DNA of 64,000 nucleotides from Streptomyces sp. B21-083 (GTDB lineage Bacteria; Actinomycetota; Actinomycetes; Streptomycetales; Streptomycetaceae): NCBI RefSeq assembly GCF_036898825.1, contig NZ_JARUND010000001.1, positions 1,736,001 to 1,800,000 of the forward strand, read 5' to 3'. Shown piece by piece: positions 1 to 8,394 of this stretch (position 1 is its first letter; each line of letters starts with the position of its first letter). The notes under the pieces were generated by a model. It saw only the letters and a program-made list of their open reading frames with translations, ran no database searches and was not told where the DNA came from. The position numbers and the translations under genes were made by a program.

Positions 1-220
1 CGATCCGGTTCAGCAACCGCTGGATGCGATCAGGACCCGCATGACCGGCCTCTTCCGCCAGCGTCCAGCCATTCTTCCGCTCCAGCGAAGCGATCAGTCC
101 CCGCATATACGCCAGCGCCGACTGCCGCGGCTCCTCCCGGTTGACGCGGTGCACGAACCGCTCATGCACCGCTTCCAGTTCCCCGGCCCACAGCCTGACA
201 TCAGCAAGGTCCCCACCCAT
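1..220 (-). CDS. IS701-like transposase, N-terminal part (runs off window)
   Basis: The minus strand encodes 73 residues from an ATG at 218-220 to the window edge. It opens MGGDLADVRLWAGELEAVH and contains 'REEPRQSALAYMRGL', 'LERKNGWTLAEEAG' and 'GPDRIQRLLNR', the conserved N-terminal helical region of actinobacterial IS701-family DDE transposases. A GTG two codons upstream is an alternative start. The catalytic DDE domain would lie outside the window, so I cannot say whether the element is intact. No terminal repeat was recognised on the 221-293 side. Family call is by remembered motif similarity, not by search. Confidence 0.75.
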   Translation of the reverse strand, partial: MGGDLADVRLWAGELEAVHERFVHRVNREEPRQSALAYMRGLIASLERKNGWTLAEEAGHAGPDRIQRLLNRI

Positions 221-293
221 AACCACCCCAACGACCGAGCTGGCCAGCAGTCACGGCAAAGACCGTTGCAGTACTAGCGGCCACGCGCGACGG

Positions 294-953
294 TCAGCAC
301 TTCCAGGTCGCCCAGTAGAACTGGCCCTTCAGTTCGCCGTTGCTCTTGAGGTACACGGGGGTGTCGACGCGGACGCCCGTGCCGCCCCTGCCGGGGTAGT
401 ACCAGAAGTAGTGGCCGTCCTTGCGCTTGCCGTAGTGGACCTCCAGCCAGCCCTGGGAGTGGTGGACGTACGGGGCGAACCACCAGGCGCCCCGCCGGCC
501 GGCCGGGATGATCGAGGTGTGGGTCTCCGTCGCGGTGCGGGTGCTGCCCACAGTCCAGGTCTCGGACTGCGAGGAGCTCGCCTTCACCCCCTCCACGAGC
601 TTGTCCTCGAACCCGACGGACACCTCCACGGACGTCGACCGCTCGAAGGAGTACTGGGTGTTCGTGGTGTTGGTGTCGGTGCGGGTGAGGGTCAGGTCCC
701 GGTTGCCGGCGCAGTTGTTGATCACGTCGGAGACCTGGCGCCGCTTGCCTAGCGCGGTCCAGGCGTTCACCTCGTGGTACCGGCACAGGTCGGTCCTGCC
801 GTGGTTGCAGTCCCAGATCACGTCCGGCTTGTCGTCACCCCAGCCGGGGCTGGTGTTGGCACTGGCGGCCCCCGCGGAGAAAGGGATCAGGAGGAGGGCG
901 AGCGCGGGGGCGAGGACGGCCAGCGTTCCGCGGCCGGGCTTCTTGAGTTTCAT
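294..953 (-). CDS. Secreted protein, possibly of the aerolysin/ETX-MTX2 beta-pore type
   Basis: 219 residues. The N-terminus is a clear Sec signal (basic MKLKKPGRG, a hydrophobic stretch rich in L/A, then a likely cleavage at ASA|N near residue 32), so the protein is exported. The mature part has cysteines ('DCNHGRTDLC' and a C-terminal 'WKC') and a central stretch of alternating polar and hydrophobic residues very rich in Ser/Thr ('TRTDTNTTNTQYSFERSTS', then 'SSSQSETWTVGSTRTATETHTS'). That is the look of the long amphipathic strands of aerolysin-like pore formers. A ribosome site GGGAGA precedes the ATG. It is convergent with nothing and sits 100 bp downstream of the STAND gene, in the same orientation. 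The fold assignment is inference; an ordinary secreted beta protein is equally possible. Confidence 0.55.
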   Translation of the reverse strand: MKLKKPGRGTLAVLAPALALLLIPFSAGAASANTSPGWGDDKPDVIWDCNHGRTDLCRYHEVNAWTALGKRRQVSDVINNCAGNRDLTLTRTDTNTTNTQYSFERSTSVEVSVGFEDKLVEGVKASSSQSETWTVGSTRTATETHTSIIPAGRRGAWWFAPYVHHSQGWLEVHYGKRKDGHYFWYYPGRGGTGVRVDTPVYLKSNGELKGQFYWATWKC

Positions 954-1052
954 GGGTGGTCTCCCGTCGGGGCGGTGCAGCGACGGGACGATCGTCGAAG
1001 CCCCGAAGTTGATTGGCCACCCTCTCCGCCACCGCGAACAACGCGGGGCCGG

Positions 1053-4000
1053 TCAGCCTCTGCACACGTTCCTGTACGGCACACCCGGCAGGTACGTCCG
1101 CCACTGCGCCCGCGTCAGGCCGCCCCCTCCTGTCCGCGCGCACACCGTCCCCACCGCTCGCGACGGGTCGATCGGGTACCGCTGAAGCGGGACGTGCGGG
1201 CTGCCCGCGTACACCGTGCCGCCGTCGGCGCTGAAGGCGACGGTGTCGATCTCCTCGCCGGACGTGGTCACGGGCGAGCCCAGCGGCTGCTGGGTGGCGA
1301 TGTCCCACAGCTGGAGACTGCCCGCCTCGCCGCCGACCGCGAGCGTTCTGCCGTCGGGGCTGACGGCGAGGGCGCTGACCGCCTCCGAGGTGTCGCCGAA
1401 GACGCCGTCGCCGATGTCGTCCGGCAGCGCGGGGAAGACGCTGCGCAGGATGCCGGCGCGCTGCCGCAGCTTCCCGTCCCACAGCGCGACCCGGCCCGTC
1501 TGGTCCCCGGCGGCGAACAGCGAGCCGTCCGGGGTGAAGGCGAGGGTGCCGATCTCGTCGCCCTGCACCAGACGCCGCGCCAGGACCTGCCCGGCGGGCA
1601 GGGCGGCGACGCGGTTGTCACCGGCGAGGACACGGCCGTCGGGACTGACGGCCAGGTGGTCGCTGGACAGGGCGGCGAGGACCGCGGTCCTGCGGTGGCG
1701 TGCGATGTCCCAGACCTCGTCGGACGGGGGGCCGACGGCCTCCGTTCGACCGGCGTAGAGCGTACGGGCGTCGGGGCCGAGGGCGATCGTGACCAGGGCC
1801 TCCGTCGATGTCCTCGTGGCCAGGTTCAGGGTCGTGCGGGTGCGGCCCTCGGTGACGTCCCAGATCGTGAAGGGCTGGCGGGACGTCCAGTTACTGGGCG
1901 CCGAGATGCCGTAGGCGAGTGCCCTGCTGTCGGGGGTGAACGCCAGCAGGATTGTGGTGTCCTCCGGGGACACCGGCGAGGAGGGGTCGGTGGAGAGGGG
2001 GAGCCGTGGGGAGGGCAGGGTGCGCAGCAGCCGTCCGTCCCGGGTGTCGCGCAGCTCCACGCGGTAGTGGTCGCCGGTACGGCGCGCGGTGGCCAGCGTG
2101 CGGCCATCGGGGCTGAGCAGCACGTTGTCCATGGGCCGGTCCTGCCAGGCGGAGGTGACGGCGGCCGACACGTCGAGCGAGTGGACGGTGCCGCCCTCCA
2201 GGTAGCGCAGCACTGAGTGCTTGTCGTCCCAGGCCAGGCCGCCGTACAGGTGCTGGTTGTTCAGGGAGTGCCGGAAGACCGGGGCCGCGGTGCCCGGCCG
2301 CCACACCCTGACCTCCTGCGCGTCCGCGGTCGCCAACAGCTTCCCGTCCCCGCTGAGGGCGATGTACTTCACGCCCGTGTCCGCGAGATCGGGCAGTTGC
2401 TCCCCCGACCGGATGTCCCAGACCCGCACCCCGGTCGGGGTCTGCGCGGCGAGCAGCTGCCCGCCGCCGAGCACCAGCAGCGACTGCTCCCGGCCGCAGG
2501 CGTCGGTGTCCCGTTCCCAGCGCCCGTGCAGCGTGCGTCCGCTGCTCAGGTCGTGCACCTGCAGCGGGCCGTCCCCGGTGGGGCAGGACGCGACCAGCCG
2601 GCCGTCGGTGCTCGGTGCCACCACCGTCGAGCTGTCCGCCCGGGTGGTGAACCGCAGCCGGCCGTCGGCCGCCGAGCGCACCTGCACCTCGGAGTCGTCG
2701 TTGCCGCTCACGACGTAGCTGCTTCCGGAGAACTCCACCGCGTCCCCCTGCAGCGGGCCGCCGCGCCACCGCCGGTCGGCGGTGTCCCACAGCCGCGGCC
2801 CCTTGCCCGTGCCGACCGCCAGCAGCCTCCCGTCGGGGCTCGCCGCCTGCACGGTGCCGCTGCCTTCTGATAGCCGTCCGGAGCCGGTCTCCCGGTGCCC
2901 GGCCACGTCCCAGGTGCGCCACTCGCGCCCCTGGGTACTGAGCAACGTACGCCCGGCTTCGATCAGATGGCGCGAGGGGCCGTCGCCCGACGTGGGGTCG
3001 CTGAAGATGTCGCGTTCCGGCTGGCCGAGTGCGCCCAGCAGAGCCGCACGGGTCTCCGGCAGGTGGGCCGTGCCCCAGGCGGCGACGCCCAGCAGCTGAG
3101 CGGTACGCGGGTCGGTCGTGCGCAGGCCGTCGGCGACGGCGGCGATGCGGCGGGCCGCGTCCTCGGTGGACCGGCGCCGGTTATCACGGCTCTGCGTCCA
3201 GGCGGCCAGGCCCGCGGCCAGGGCCACCACCAGCACGGCCGACAGCACGCCGGCCGCGGCGCGGGCCCGGCGCGTGGAGCGGGCGGCGGCCCGGCGTTCC
3301 GCGTCGCGGGCCGCGAAGGCGGCGGTCAGGAACGCCCGTTCCGTCGCGGTCAGCGCGAGGTCCCGGTCGTGGTCCGGGAAGTGCTCCTCGGCGCGGTCGA
3401 GCCGGATGCCCCGGTACAGGGCGCCGGGGTCGCGGTCGTGCTCCAGCCAGGTGCGAGCTGCCTCGGTCAGCGCCCGGTGGTGGCGCAGCCGCTCGCGGTC
3501 CTGCTCGATCCAGCCCTGCAGCCGCGGCCAGCAGGTGATCAGCGCTTCGTGGGCGAGGTGCACGCCCTCCTCGTCGGCGGTCAGCAGCCGCGCGCCGGCC
3601 AGCCGTTCCACCACCGACGGGACCTCGGGGTCGGCCCATTCATCCAGTTCGGCGCGGGTGAGGGGGCGGCGGGTGTCGGCGGTGCCCCGGCCCGGCTCGA
3701 TCATGCGCAGCAGCAGCCGACGGGCGGCGCCCCGCTGCGGTGCAGAGAGCTGCCCGTACACCTCCTCGGCGCTCGCCGCGATCGCGCCACGAACCCCGCC
3801 GGCCGCCTCGTACGCGGCCAGCGTCAGCATCCGGCCCTTGCGCCGGCGCCAAGTCTCCAGCAGGGCGTGCGAGAGCATCGGCAGGCCGCCGGGCTGGTCG
3901 AGGACCTCCTCCACGATCTTCGCGGTCAGTTCCCGCTCGACCAGGTGCCCGACCGCCTGCGCTGGTTTGACCACCGCGTCCCGCAGTTCGTCGGTGGTCA

Positions 4001-4802
4001 TCGGGCCGACCAGGAGTCCGGCGCCGGACAGGGCGTCCGCCAGGCCGCGGTGCTCGGCGCAGCGGGCGTAGAAATCGGCCCGTACGGCGATGAGGACCTT
4101 CAGCCGGCGGTCCGGGTCGCGGGCGGCGAGCAGCAGGTCGAGGAAGCGGGCACGCTCGGCGCGGTCCCGGCAGAGAGTGAAGACCTCCTCGAACTGGTCG
4201 ACCACCACCCAGCTCTCCGGTTCCCCCTCGGCGGGCGTGAGCAGATGGCCGTAGGTCTGTGCGGGCCGGTCTCCGGGGGTGAGGACACACACCACCGCCG
4301 GTCGGCCACGGGTCGCGATCTCGTCCCTGAGCCTCGGTATGAGACCGGCTCTGAGCAGGGACGACTTGCCGCTGCCCGAAGCGCCGAACAGCACCGCGAA
4401 ACGGTGGTCGCACACCAGCCGGTTCAGCTCCTCGACCAGCCGGTCCCGGCCGAAGAAGAGCTGCCGGTCATCCGGCTCGAACCGGGTGAGACCCCGGTAC
4501 GGCGGCACCTCCTCGTCCTCCTCGCGCGCCGTCCCCGCCGCCTCGGCCTCGGCCTCCTTCCAGCGGGCCTCCCACTCCGCGGTATCCGCCCCGCACGCAC
4601 ACGCGTACCCGCGGACGACGGCGAGTGACGGCAAGCGCTCACCGGCCGCGGCCTGCGACAGCGTTGTCGCGGAGAACCCGGCAGTCCGGGCCATCGCCCG
4701 GTACGAGGGGCTGCCGGCGGCCTTGCGCAGCTCACGCAGTTGATGCGCGAGGCATTGGACGGGACCGGCCTCGGGATCCACGGGTCTTTCGGGTCGGCCC
4801 AC
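1053..4802 (-). CDS. HTH - STAND NTPase - TM - WD40 beta-propeller protein
   Basis: 1249 residues from a GTG at 4802, chosen because AGAGAGGAG lies 8 nt upstream; longer reading is possible but lacks homology-like sequence. Residues about 15-75 are an XRE-like helix-turn-helix ('LRELRKAAGSPSYRAMAR', 'LSQAAAGERLPSL'). A linker leads to 'PYRGLTRFEPDD..LFFGRD', the entry of nSTAND1-type NTPases, with Walker A GASGSGKSS at about 140-148 and Walker B-like 'WVVVDQFEEVF' near 198-208. One hydrophobic segment ('AAGVLSAVLVVALAAGLAAW', about 515-540) follows the helical region, then some 600 residues of WD40 repeats with recurrent 'SPDGR.LA' and 'LWD' signatures. The family is taken to be a signalling or defence-type sensor: the propeller senses and the NTPase oligomerises. 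What it responds to is not visible. A nested inverted repeat lies about 150 bp upstream. Confidence 0.85.
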   Translation of the reverse strand: MGRPERPVDPEAGPVQCLAHQLRELRKAAGSPSYRAMARTAGFSATTLSQAAAGERLPSLAVVRGYACACGADTAEWEARWKEAEAEAAGTAREEDEEVPPYRGLTRFEPDDRQLFFGRDRLVEELNRLVCDHRFAVLFGASGSGKSSLLRAGLIPRLRDEIATRGRPAVVCVLTPGDRPAQTYGHLLTPAEGEPESWVVVDQFEEVFTLCRDRAERARFLDLLLAARDPDRRLKVLIAVRADFYARCAEHRGLADALSGAGLLVGPMTTDELRDAVVKPAQAVGHLVERELTAKIVEEVLDQPGGLPMLSHALLETWRRRKGRMLTLAAYEAAGGVRGAIAASAEEVYGQLSAPQRGAARRLLLRMIEPGRGTADTRRPLTRAELDEWADPEVPSVVERLAGARLLTADEEGVHLAHEALITCWPRLQGWIEQDRERLRHHRALTEAARTWLEHDRDPGALYRGIRLDRAEEHFPDHDRDLALTATERAFLTAAFAARDAERRAAARSTRRARAAAGVLSAVLVVALAAGLAAWTQSRDNRRRSTEDAARRIAAVADGLRTTDPRTAQLLGVAAWGTAHLPETRAALLGALGQPERDIFSDPTSGDGPSRHLIEAGRTLLSTQGREWRTWDVAGHRETGSGRLSEGSGTVQAASPDGRLLAVGTGKGPRLWDTADRRWRGGPLQGDAVEFSGSSYVVSGNDDSEVQVRSAADGRLRFTTRADSSTVVAPSTDGRLVASCPTGDGPLQVHDLSSGRTLHGRWERDTDACGREQSLLVLGGGQLLAAQTPTGVRVWDIRSGEQLPDLADTGVKYIALSGDGKLLATADAQEVRVWRPGTAAPVFRHSLNNQHLYGGLAWDDKHSVLRYLEGGTVHSLDVSAAVTSAWQDRPMDNVLLSPDGRTLATARRTGDHYRVELRDTRDGRLLRTLPSPRLPLSTDPSSPVSPEDTTILLAFTPDSRALAYGISAPSNWTSRQPFTIWDVTEGRTRTTLNLATRTSTEALVTIALGPDARTLYAGRTEAVGPPSDEVWDIARHRRTAVLAALSSDHLAVSPDGRVLAGDNRVAALPAGQVLARRLVQGDEIGTLAFTPDGSLFAAGDQTGRVALWDGKLRQRAGILRSVFPALPDDIGDGVFGDTSEAVSALAVSPDGRTLAVGGEAGSLQLWDIATQQPLGSPVTTSGEEIDTVAFSADGGTVYAGSPHVPLQRYPIDPSRAVGTVCARTGGGGLTRAQWRTYLPGVPYRNVCRG

Positions 4803-4952
4803 GGCGCGCTCCTCTCTGCACCACTGGCGGCTTTCGTACGGCTTTCGTACGCGCCAGGAGGGAAACAACCTAACGTCCGGACAAATAACGCGGAACCGGG
4901 TCGCAGCAATTGATTGATGTGACAAAAGCGACGTGCCAATCAACGTTCCGGT

Positions 4953-4990
4953 TGTTCTCCTCGGTCGTGACGTCACCACCGAGGAGAACA
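4953..4990. promoter_or_regulatory. Nested 13-bp inverted repeat upstream of the STAND gene
   Basis: The arms TGTTCTCCTCGGT (4953-4965) and ACCGAGGAGAACA (4978-4990) are perfectly complementary. The 12-nt spacer itself holds the palindrome GTGACGTCAC. It lies 150-190 bp upstream of the GTG of the STAND/WD40 gene. There is no following T-run, which argues for an operator rather than a terminator. The role is inferred. Confidence 0.5.
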
Positions 4991-5250
4991 GCGCCCCCGT
5001 GGACGCCAGCGTCCTTCGTCATCTCGGCCTGTCGGCGTTCGTCTCGTCCCCCCTGGTCATCGCGGCGTCCGCGCTGTCGCGCCCGTCCGCCGCCGCGCCT
5101 GTCGTACAGATTCACCCTGAACGTGCCGCTCCGCCGGCGACCGCTGTGTGCCCGACGTTGATCAGTTCGGTGAAAATCCGTCTCGAGTTTGACGGATAGC
5201 CCTTCCAATGAACTCTCAACTTGCCAGTCTTCGCCCCTGCCTCCCGGATG

Positions 5251-5424
5251 TCATGTCCGGAACGAGTGGACCGTCGACTGGAGCTCCATGCCCCCGTCCC
5301 AGATCGTGAAGCGGACGGTCATCTCGAGGCGGTGGTCGGGTTCGGTGCGCTGGTGGCGGCCGAGTCGGAAGTGAGGTGAGATGCCGCTGAAGGCAGCCAG
5401 GAATCTTTGAGCGGCGACCAGGAA
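5251..5424 (-). pseudogene. IS6-family transposase, C-terminal remnant
   Basis: The minus-strand translation 'AQRFLAAFSGISPHFRLGRH' followed by 'EMTVRFTIWD' matches the C-terminal tail seen in actinobacterial IS6-type DDE transposases, where a basic 'RRH' follows 'SPHFR'. Upstream sequence in the same frame is not recognisable and no DDE domain is present, so this is a scar. A second IS6 scrap is at 27.7-27.85 kb. The surrounding 4991-5250 and 5425-5865 hold no gene I can support. Confidence 0.45.
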
Positions 5425-5865
5425 GCGTCCGACGGGACGCCGGGTGTCGGGAGTGCCCCGGCCCGGCATGGTTCGCACAGTTCGTGGGTGAACCGAGACC
5501 AACCCGGCCTCCGGGTCCAAGGCTCTTTCCGGACAGGACCACCTCCTCCTCTGCCAAGGGATGCCGACCCTACGGACGACTCACCGGTTCAGTGGCCATG
5601 TCGGGACAAGAGCTCCCTCTCAGGCGATGTTGATGGCGGCGACGAAGTCTGCGGTGAATCAATCCGAGCCCGTCCGAGCCGTCGCACCGGGGTTGTTTGA
5701 GCTGACGAGAGGGGCTGCGCATCAACTTTCTGGCGGTCAGTCTCGTTGTCGCCCCCACCACGGCGGACGAGTCCCGCAAGGCGGAACGACGACCGCCCGG
5801 CGGACCCTCGTCGCCCCCGAGGCCGAGGATGCGGGGGCATACCGAAACGAGCCAAGGAGCAACCG

Positions 5866-6531
5866 TTGTCTTCTCCCCTTGCCGAGACTTCCGCGCCAGG
5901 CGCGGAACCCGCCAAGAAGCCCCGACTGCGAGGCCGCCGGATCCTGACCGCCGCGAGCGTGCTGCTCGCCCTCCTGGGCGGAGCGGTCGCCCAATCGGAC
6001 GCCGCGTTGGCCCAGTCGCCCCCGGGCACCTGCGGGAGCTGCACTATCCCTCCGGTTCCGAACGGGGTGAGCGCAACCGCCTGGAACGAGGCATTCCAGG
6101 CCGCGAGCTTCTGGGCCAACCACTACATCGACTTCAACTCGGTGGTCCGCTACAACCTCGTCAACAGCGTCTACCGCCTCGAACCCTGGCGCAACAGGGG
6201 CTGGCCGGGCCCGCTCGGTGGCAGGTGGTTGGGCTACGCGGGCGGCAACAACCACAACCGCTACATCTACACCGGCGGCACCTACAACGACTACAACACG
6301 GAGATCACCAGACTCGAGCGTGGGCGCGGGGTCCCGTCGTCCGATGCGTACCCGACCGGTCCCCGCCGGTCCTCTCCCTACGTCGAGTACGACGTCAACG
6401 ACTGGGCCCAGCCCTGGGGTGTTCCGAACCGCGGTGGCTGGCGTCTGGTACGCAACCACAACAACGGGCACGTCTACGTCACGTTCGATCACTACGATCC
6501 TGGTTCGTTCCACTACCTCACCAAAATGTAG
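5866..6531 (+). CDS. Secreted barnase/RNase Sa-type guanyl-specific ribonuclease
   Basis: 221 residues from a TTG at 5866. I chose this start because AAGGAG sits 6 nt upstream and it gives a proper signal peptide: basic residues 17-25, a hydrophobic core about 27-42, and probable cleavage near ALA|Q at about 49-50. The C-terminal half shows the microbial ribonuclease pattern: 'PYVEYDVN' supplies the catalytic Glu (E174), 'GGWRLVRN' an active-site Arg (R193 or R196) and 'VTFDHYDPGSF' the catalytic His (H209). That order and spacing resemble barnase (E73, R83/R87, H102) and RNase Sa. The inhibitor gene follows 72 bp downstream, which strongly supports the call. Residues 75-130 form an insertion I do not recognise. 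Role: extracellular RNA cleavage or competitor toxin. Confidence 0.8.
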   Translation: MSSPLAETSAPGAEPAKKPRLRGRRILTAASVLLALLGGAVAQSDAALAQSPPGTCGSCTIPPVPNGVSATAWNEAFQAASFWANHYIDFNSVVRYNLVNSVYRLEPWRNRGWPGPLGGRWLGYAGGNNHNRYIYTGGTYNDYNTEITRLERGRGVPSSDAYPTGPRRSSPYVEYDVNDWAQPWGVPNRGGWRLVRNHNNGHVYVTFDHYDPGSFHYLTKM

Positions 6532-6603
6532 GCACGCAACCCGATCAAGCGGGGGACGGACAGGGTTCCTGGCCGTCCCCCCTGCGTCCCAAGGAGGGTC
6601 ACC

Positions 6604-7065
6604 TTGACCGCTACGACAGCCTGGATCCGCCGCTTGACCGACGCGGCGCCGGCCAACATTCCGACGGCATGCCGGGAGGTACGCGGCTCTCGCTGCCGCA
6701 CCGTCGAGGGCCTGTTCACCGAATGGGCCGCCGGCCTCGACTTTCCCGACTACTTCGGCCACAACTGGGACGCCTTCCACGACTGCCTCCGCGACACCGT
6801 GCCGAGCGCCGGCATCATGCCGGCCGGCCCGGAGGCTCCCCCGACGGCGGCGATCGTCCTGCGGGAGGCCGGGGACCTCTTGGCCGATGAGGAGGAGCGC
6901 GCGCTGGGTGTCCTTCTGCTGATCCTGAACCAGGTCGCCGACAGCGGCAGCACCGGGCCGCGACTGCTGCTCCTCCTCGACGACACCTCCGAACAGCTCG
7001 TCTCCCTCGCCCGGCGGCTGGCGGACGTGGGATATCCACCGGCTTTTGCGGACAAGCACCCGTGA
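6604..7065 (+). CDS. Barstar-family ribonuclease inhibitor (immunity protein)
   Basis: 153 residues from a TTG at 6604 with AAGGAGGG five nt upstream. The segment 'YFGHNWDAFHDCL' (about residues 50-62) closely matches the RNase-binding helix of barstar, including both key acids (D56 and D60, equivalent to barstar D35 and D39). The rest fits a barstar-like alpha/beta fold: hydrophobic strand 'PRLLLLLDD' and a helical 'LADEEERALGVLLLILNQVA'. It has no signal peptide, as expected for a cytoplasmic inhibitor that protects the producer from its own RNase. It lies directly downstream of the RNase gene on the same strand and almost certainly forms an operon with it. Confidence 0.85.
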   Translation: MTATTAWIRRLTDAAPANIPTACREVRGSRCRTVEGLFTEWAAGLDFPDYFGHNWDAFHDCLRDTVPSAGIMPAGPEAPPTAAIVLREAGDLLADEEERALGVLLLILNQVADSGSTGPRLLLLLDDTSEQLVSLARRLADVGYPPAFADKHP

Positions 7066-7322
7066 GGCCACCGGCTTTCTGGTACCAAATCCGGCGAAGG
7101 GGCCGTACTGCTCATCGGTCACGGGGCATGAGAAGGGCGCAAGGCAGCACAGGTGGCGTGGGCCGGAGATCGGGTCACCCGCACCGGTACGGGTGCGGCA
7201 GACTGGTGCGAGTCCTGGCTGCTCGGCCGGGACGAGCACGTGCCCAGCCGTAGCGAAAAGGTCGTCAAATCCGTGAGCCACGAGCGCGACCCCCCGACAC
7301 CGATGTTCCGGGCCCCGTCGAT

Positions 7323-7605
7323 GAGGGCGCGTGCGGTATCGACGCGTTCTCCCTCGACGACCGGCTGCGGCTGTTCCACTTCGCCGCCGCCGAGAAGCGC
7401 CACGAACACCTGTGACTGCTGCGGGCCTTCGACGGGCGCGCCAGCTACCAGGCGCTGCTGCACGCTTCGGACGCGGCGGGACTGCCGGAGCGGCTCGCCG
7501 TCGACCACCCCGCGGCGGGCGCCGTGCGGTCTGGCCGGTGTTCAGCCGCTGCTTGACGCGCTCGCGGAGTGGCAGGTCCTGGACCGGTCGTACAGCAGGC
7601 TTTCG
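7323..7605 (+). pseudogene. Decayed DUF2397 gene (JetA-like of a type III Wadjet system), fragment
   Basis: In one plus frame the sequence reads 'IDAFSLDDRLRLFHFAAAEK', 'RHEHL', an in-frame TGA, then 'LLRAFDGRASYQALLHASDA'. After a frame change it continues 'QPLLDALAEWQVLDRSY'. These blocks appear in the same order near the N-terminus of DUF2397 proteins (TIGR02677), the JetA-like component of type III Wadjet anti-plasmid systems. The stop and the frameshift make it non-functional, and I see no JetB, JetC or JetD partner nearby. The family match is from memory and should be tested. Confidence 0.45.
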
Positions 7606-7777
7606 AACGCGCGGCACAGGGCGCTCTGTACCCGCTCCCACTGCTCTGGGTCGCTGTAGATCATGTGTGTCAGGCCGTGCCAGCGGTCGGCGTACTGGCC
7701 GGTGGGAGCCGGCCACCCTCTGCCGCCGGGTATGAGAGCCCTGATGCTGCCCTCGTCTTCGGCCTCGACCTGGATAG

Positions 7778-8026
7778 TCAGCTCGTCTTCAGCTGGTTCA
7801 GGTCCAGATCTCCGATCGGTTTACCCATCCGTGCCATCGAGATCCGAATGGATTCCGCGACAGCGGCCACCAGGTGGCCGCGGGCCTGCGGATCGTCCGC
7901 GAACATGAACCCGCGGTCGGGAAGGAGCGGGGGATCCTGGTCCTGGTGCCAGCGGACGACCGCTTCCGCCCATGGCCACACGTCGCTGTAAGCGTCACTG
8001 CCGCCCGTGTGCGGCCCGGTACTCAT
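7778..8026 (-). CDS. Small hypothetical protein, unrecognised
   Basis: 82 residues from an ATG at 8026, opening MSTGPHTGGSDAYSDVWPWA and ending 'GDLDLNQLKTS'. The composition is balanced and protein-like, with an acidic/aromatic N-terminal half and an amphipathic helix 'LVAAVAESIRISMARMG'. A second possible coding stretch in another frame follows immediately ('ELTIQVEAEDEGSIRAL', 'MIYSDPEQWERVQSALC', about 7560-7775) but has no good start, so either two short genes overlap or one gene is broken. Upstream, a short frame reading 'SYDPYAVLPRFADEYRAAHG' hints that the real N-terminus may have been frameshifted away. No function is proposed. Confidence 0.35.
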   Translation of the reverse strand: MSTGPHTGGSDAYSDVWPWAEAVVRWHQDQDPPLLPDRGFMFADDPQARGHLVAAVAESIRISMARMGKPIGDLDLNQLKTS

Positions 8027-8109
8027 CGGCGAAACGGGGCAGGACGGCGTAGGGGTCGTAGGACACGGCCGTAGTCTGCCCCACAGTTGGCCACCGCACG
8101 CGCAGATCC

Positions 8110-8240
8110 GGGCCGCCCTCAAACGCAGCGGACGCACCCGGTCCTTCGACACCGAGGCCGAACGCCTGCGCAGCGTCTTCCGCGCCGAGTACGCCCACCT
8201 CCTCCCGGCCGTCGAGGACGCCTTCGGCCAGCAACTGCTG
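8110..8240 (+). pseudogene. Possible IS110-like transposase scrap
   Basis: One plus frame reads 'ALKRSGRTRSFDTEAERL', 'FRAEYAHLLPAVEDAFGQQ' with no start or end. It resembles the central helical linker of some streptomycete IS110 transposases, where a 'VEDAFG' type segment precedes the C-terminal domain. No catalytic motif is seen, and the frame ends in unrelated sequence. The call is weak; the stretch is simply coding-like and orphaned. Confidence 0.2.
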
Positions 8241-8394
8241 GTGGAAGAACCTGCGCACCGACCTCGACGCCATCGCCAGCGTCCCCACCGACCGCACCGC
8301 CGCTCCTCCACCGTCGTGCGCAGACTCGATTCCGTAGGCACGACGGTGTCGATCCGGGGGGCGTCAACGGGGAGGCGAACCGCTCCCAGCAGAT

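Noticed and set aside
774..2216. 480-residue plus-strand frame
   Set aside because: Antisense of the WD40 region; Gly/Arg/Val shadow without a start signal.
7062..7320. Possible regulatory or coding content after the barstar gene
   Set aside because: Only a weak CGCACC/GGGTGCG stem and short frames; nothing beyond background.
5737..7716. 659-residue open frame on the minus strand
   Set aside because: It is antisense to the RNase and barstar genes; its Arg/Pro/Val-rich composition is the usual shadow of high-GC coding DNA and it has no ribosome site or motif.
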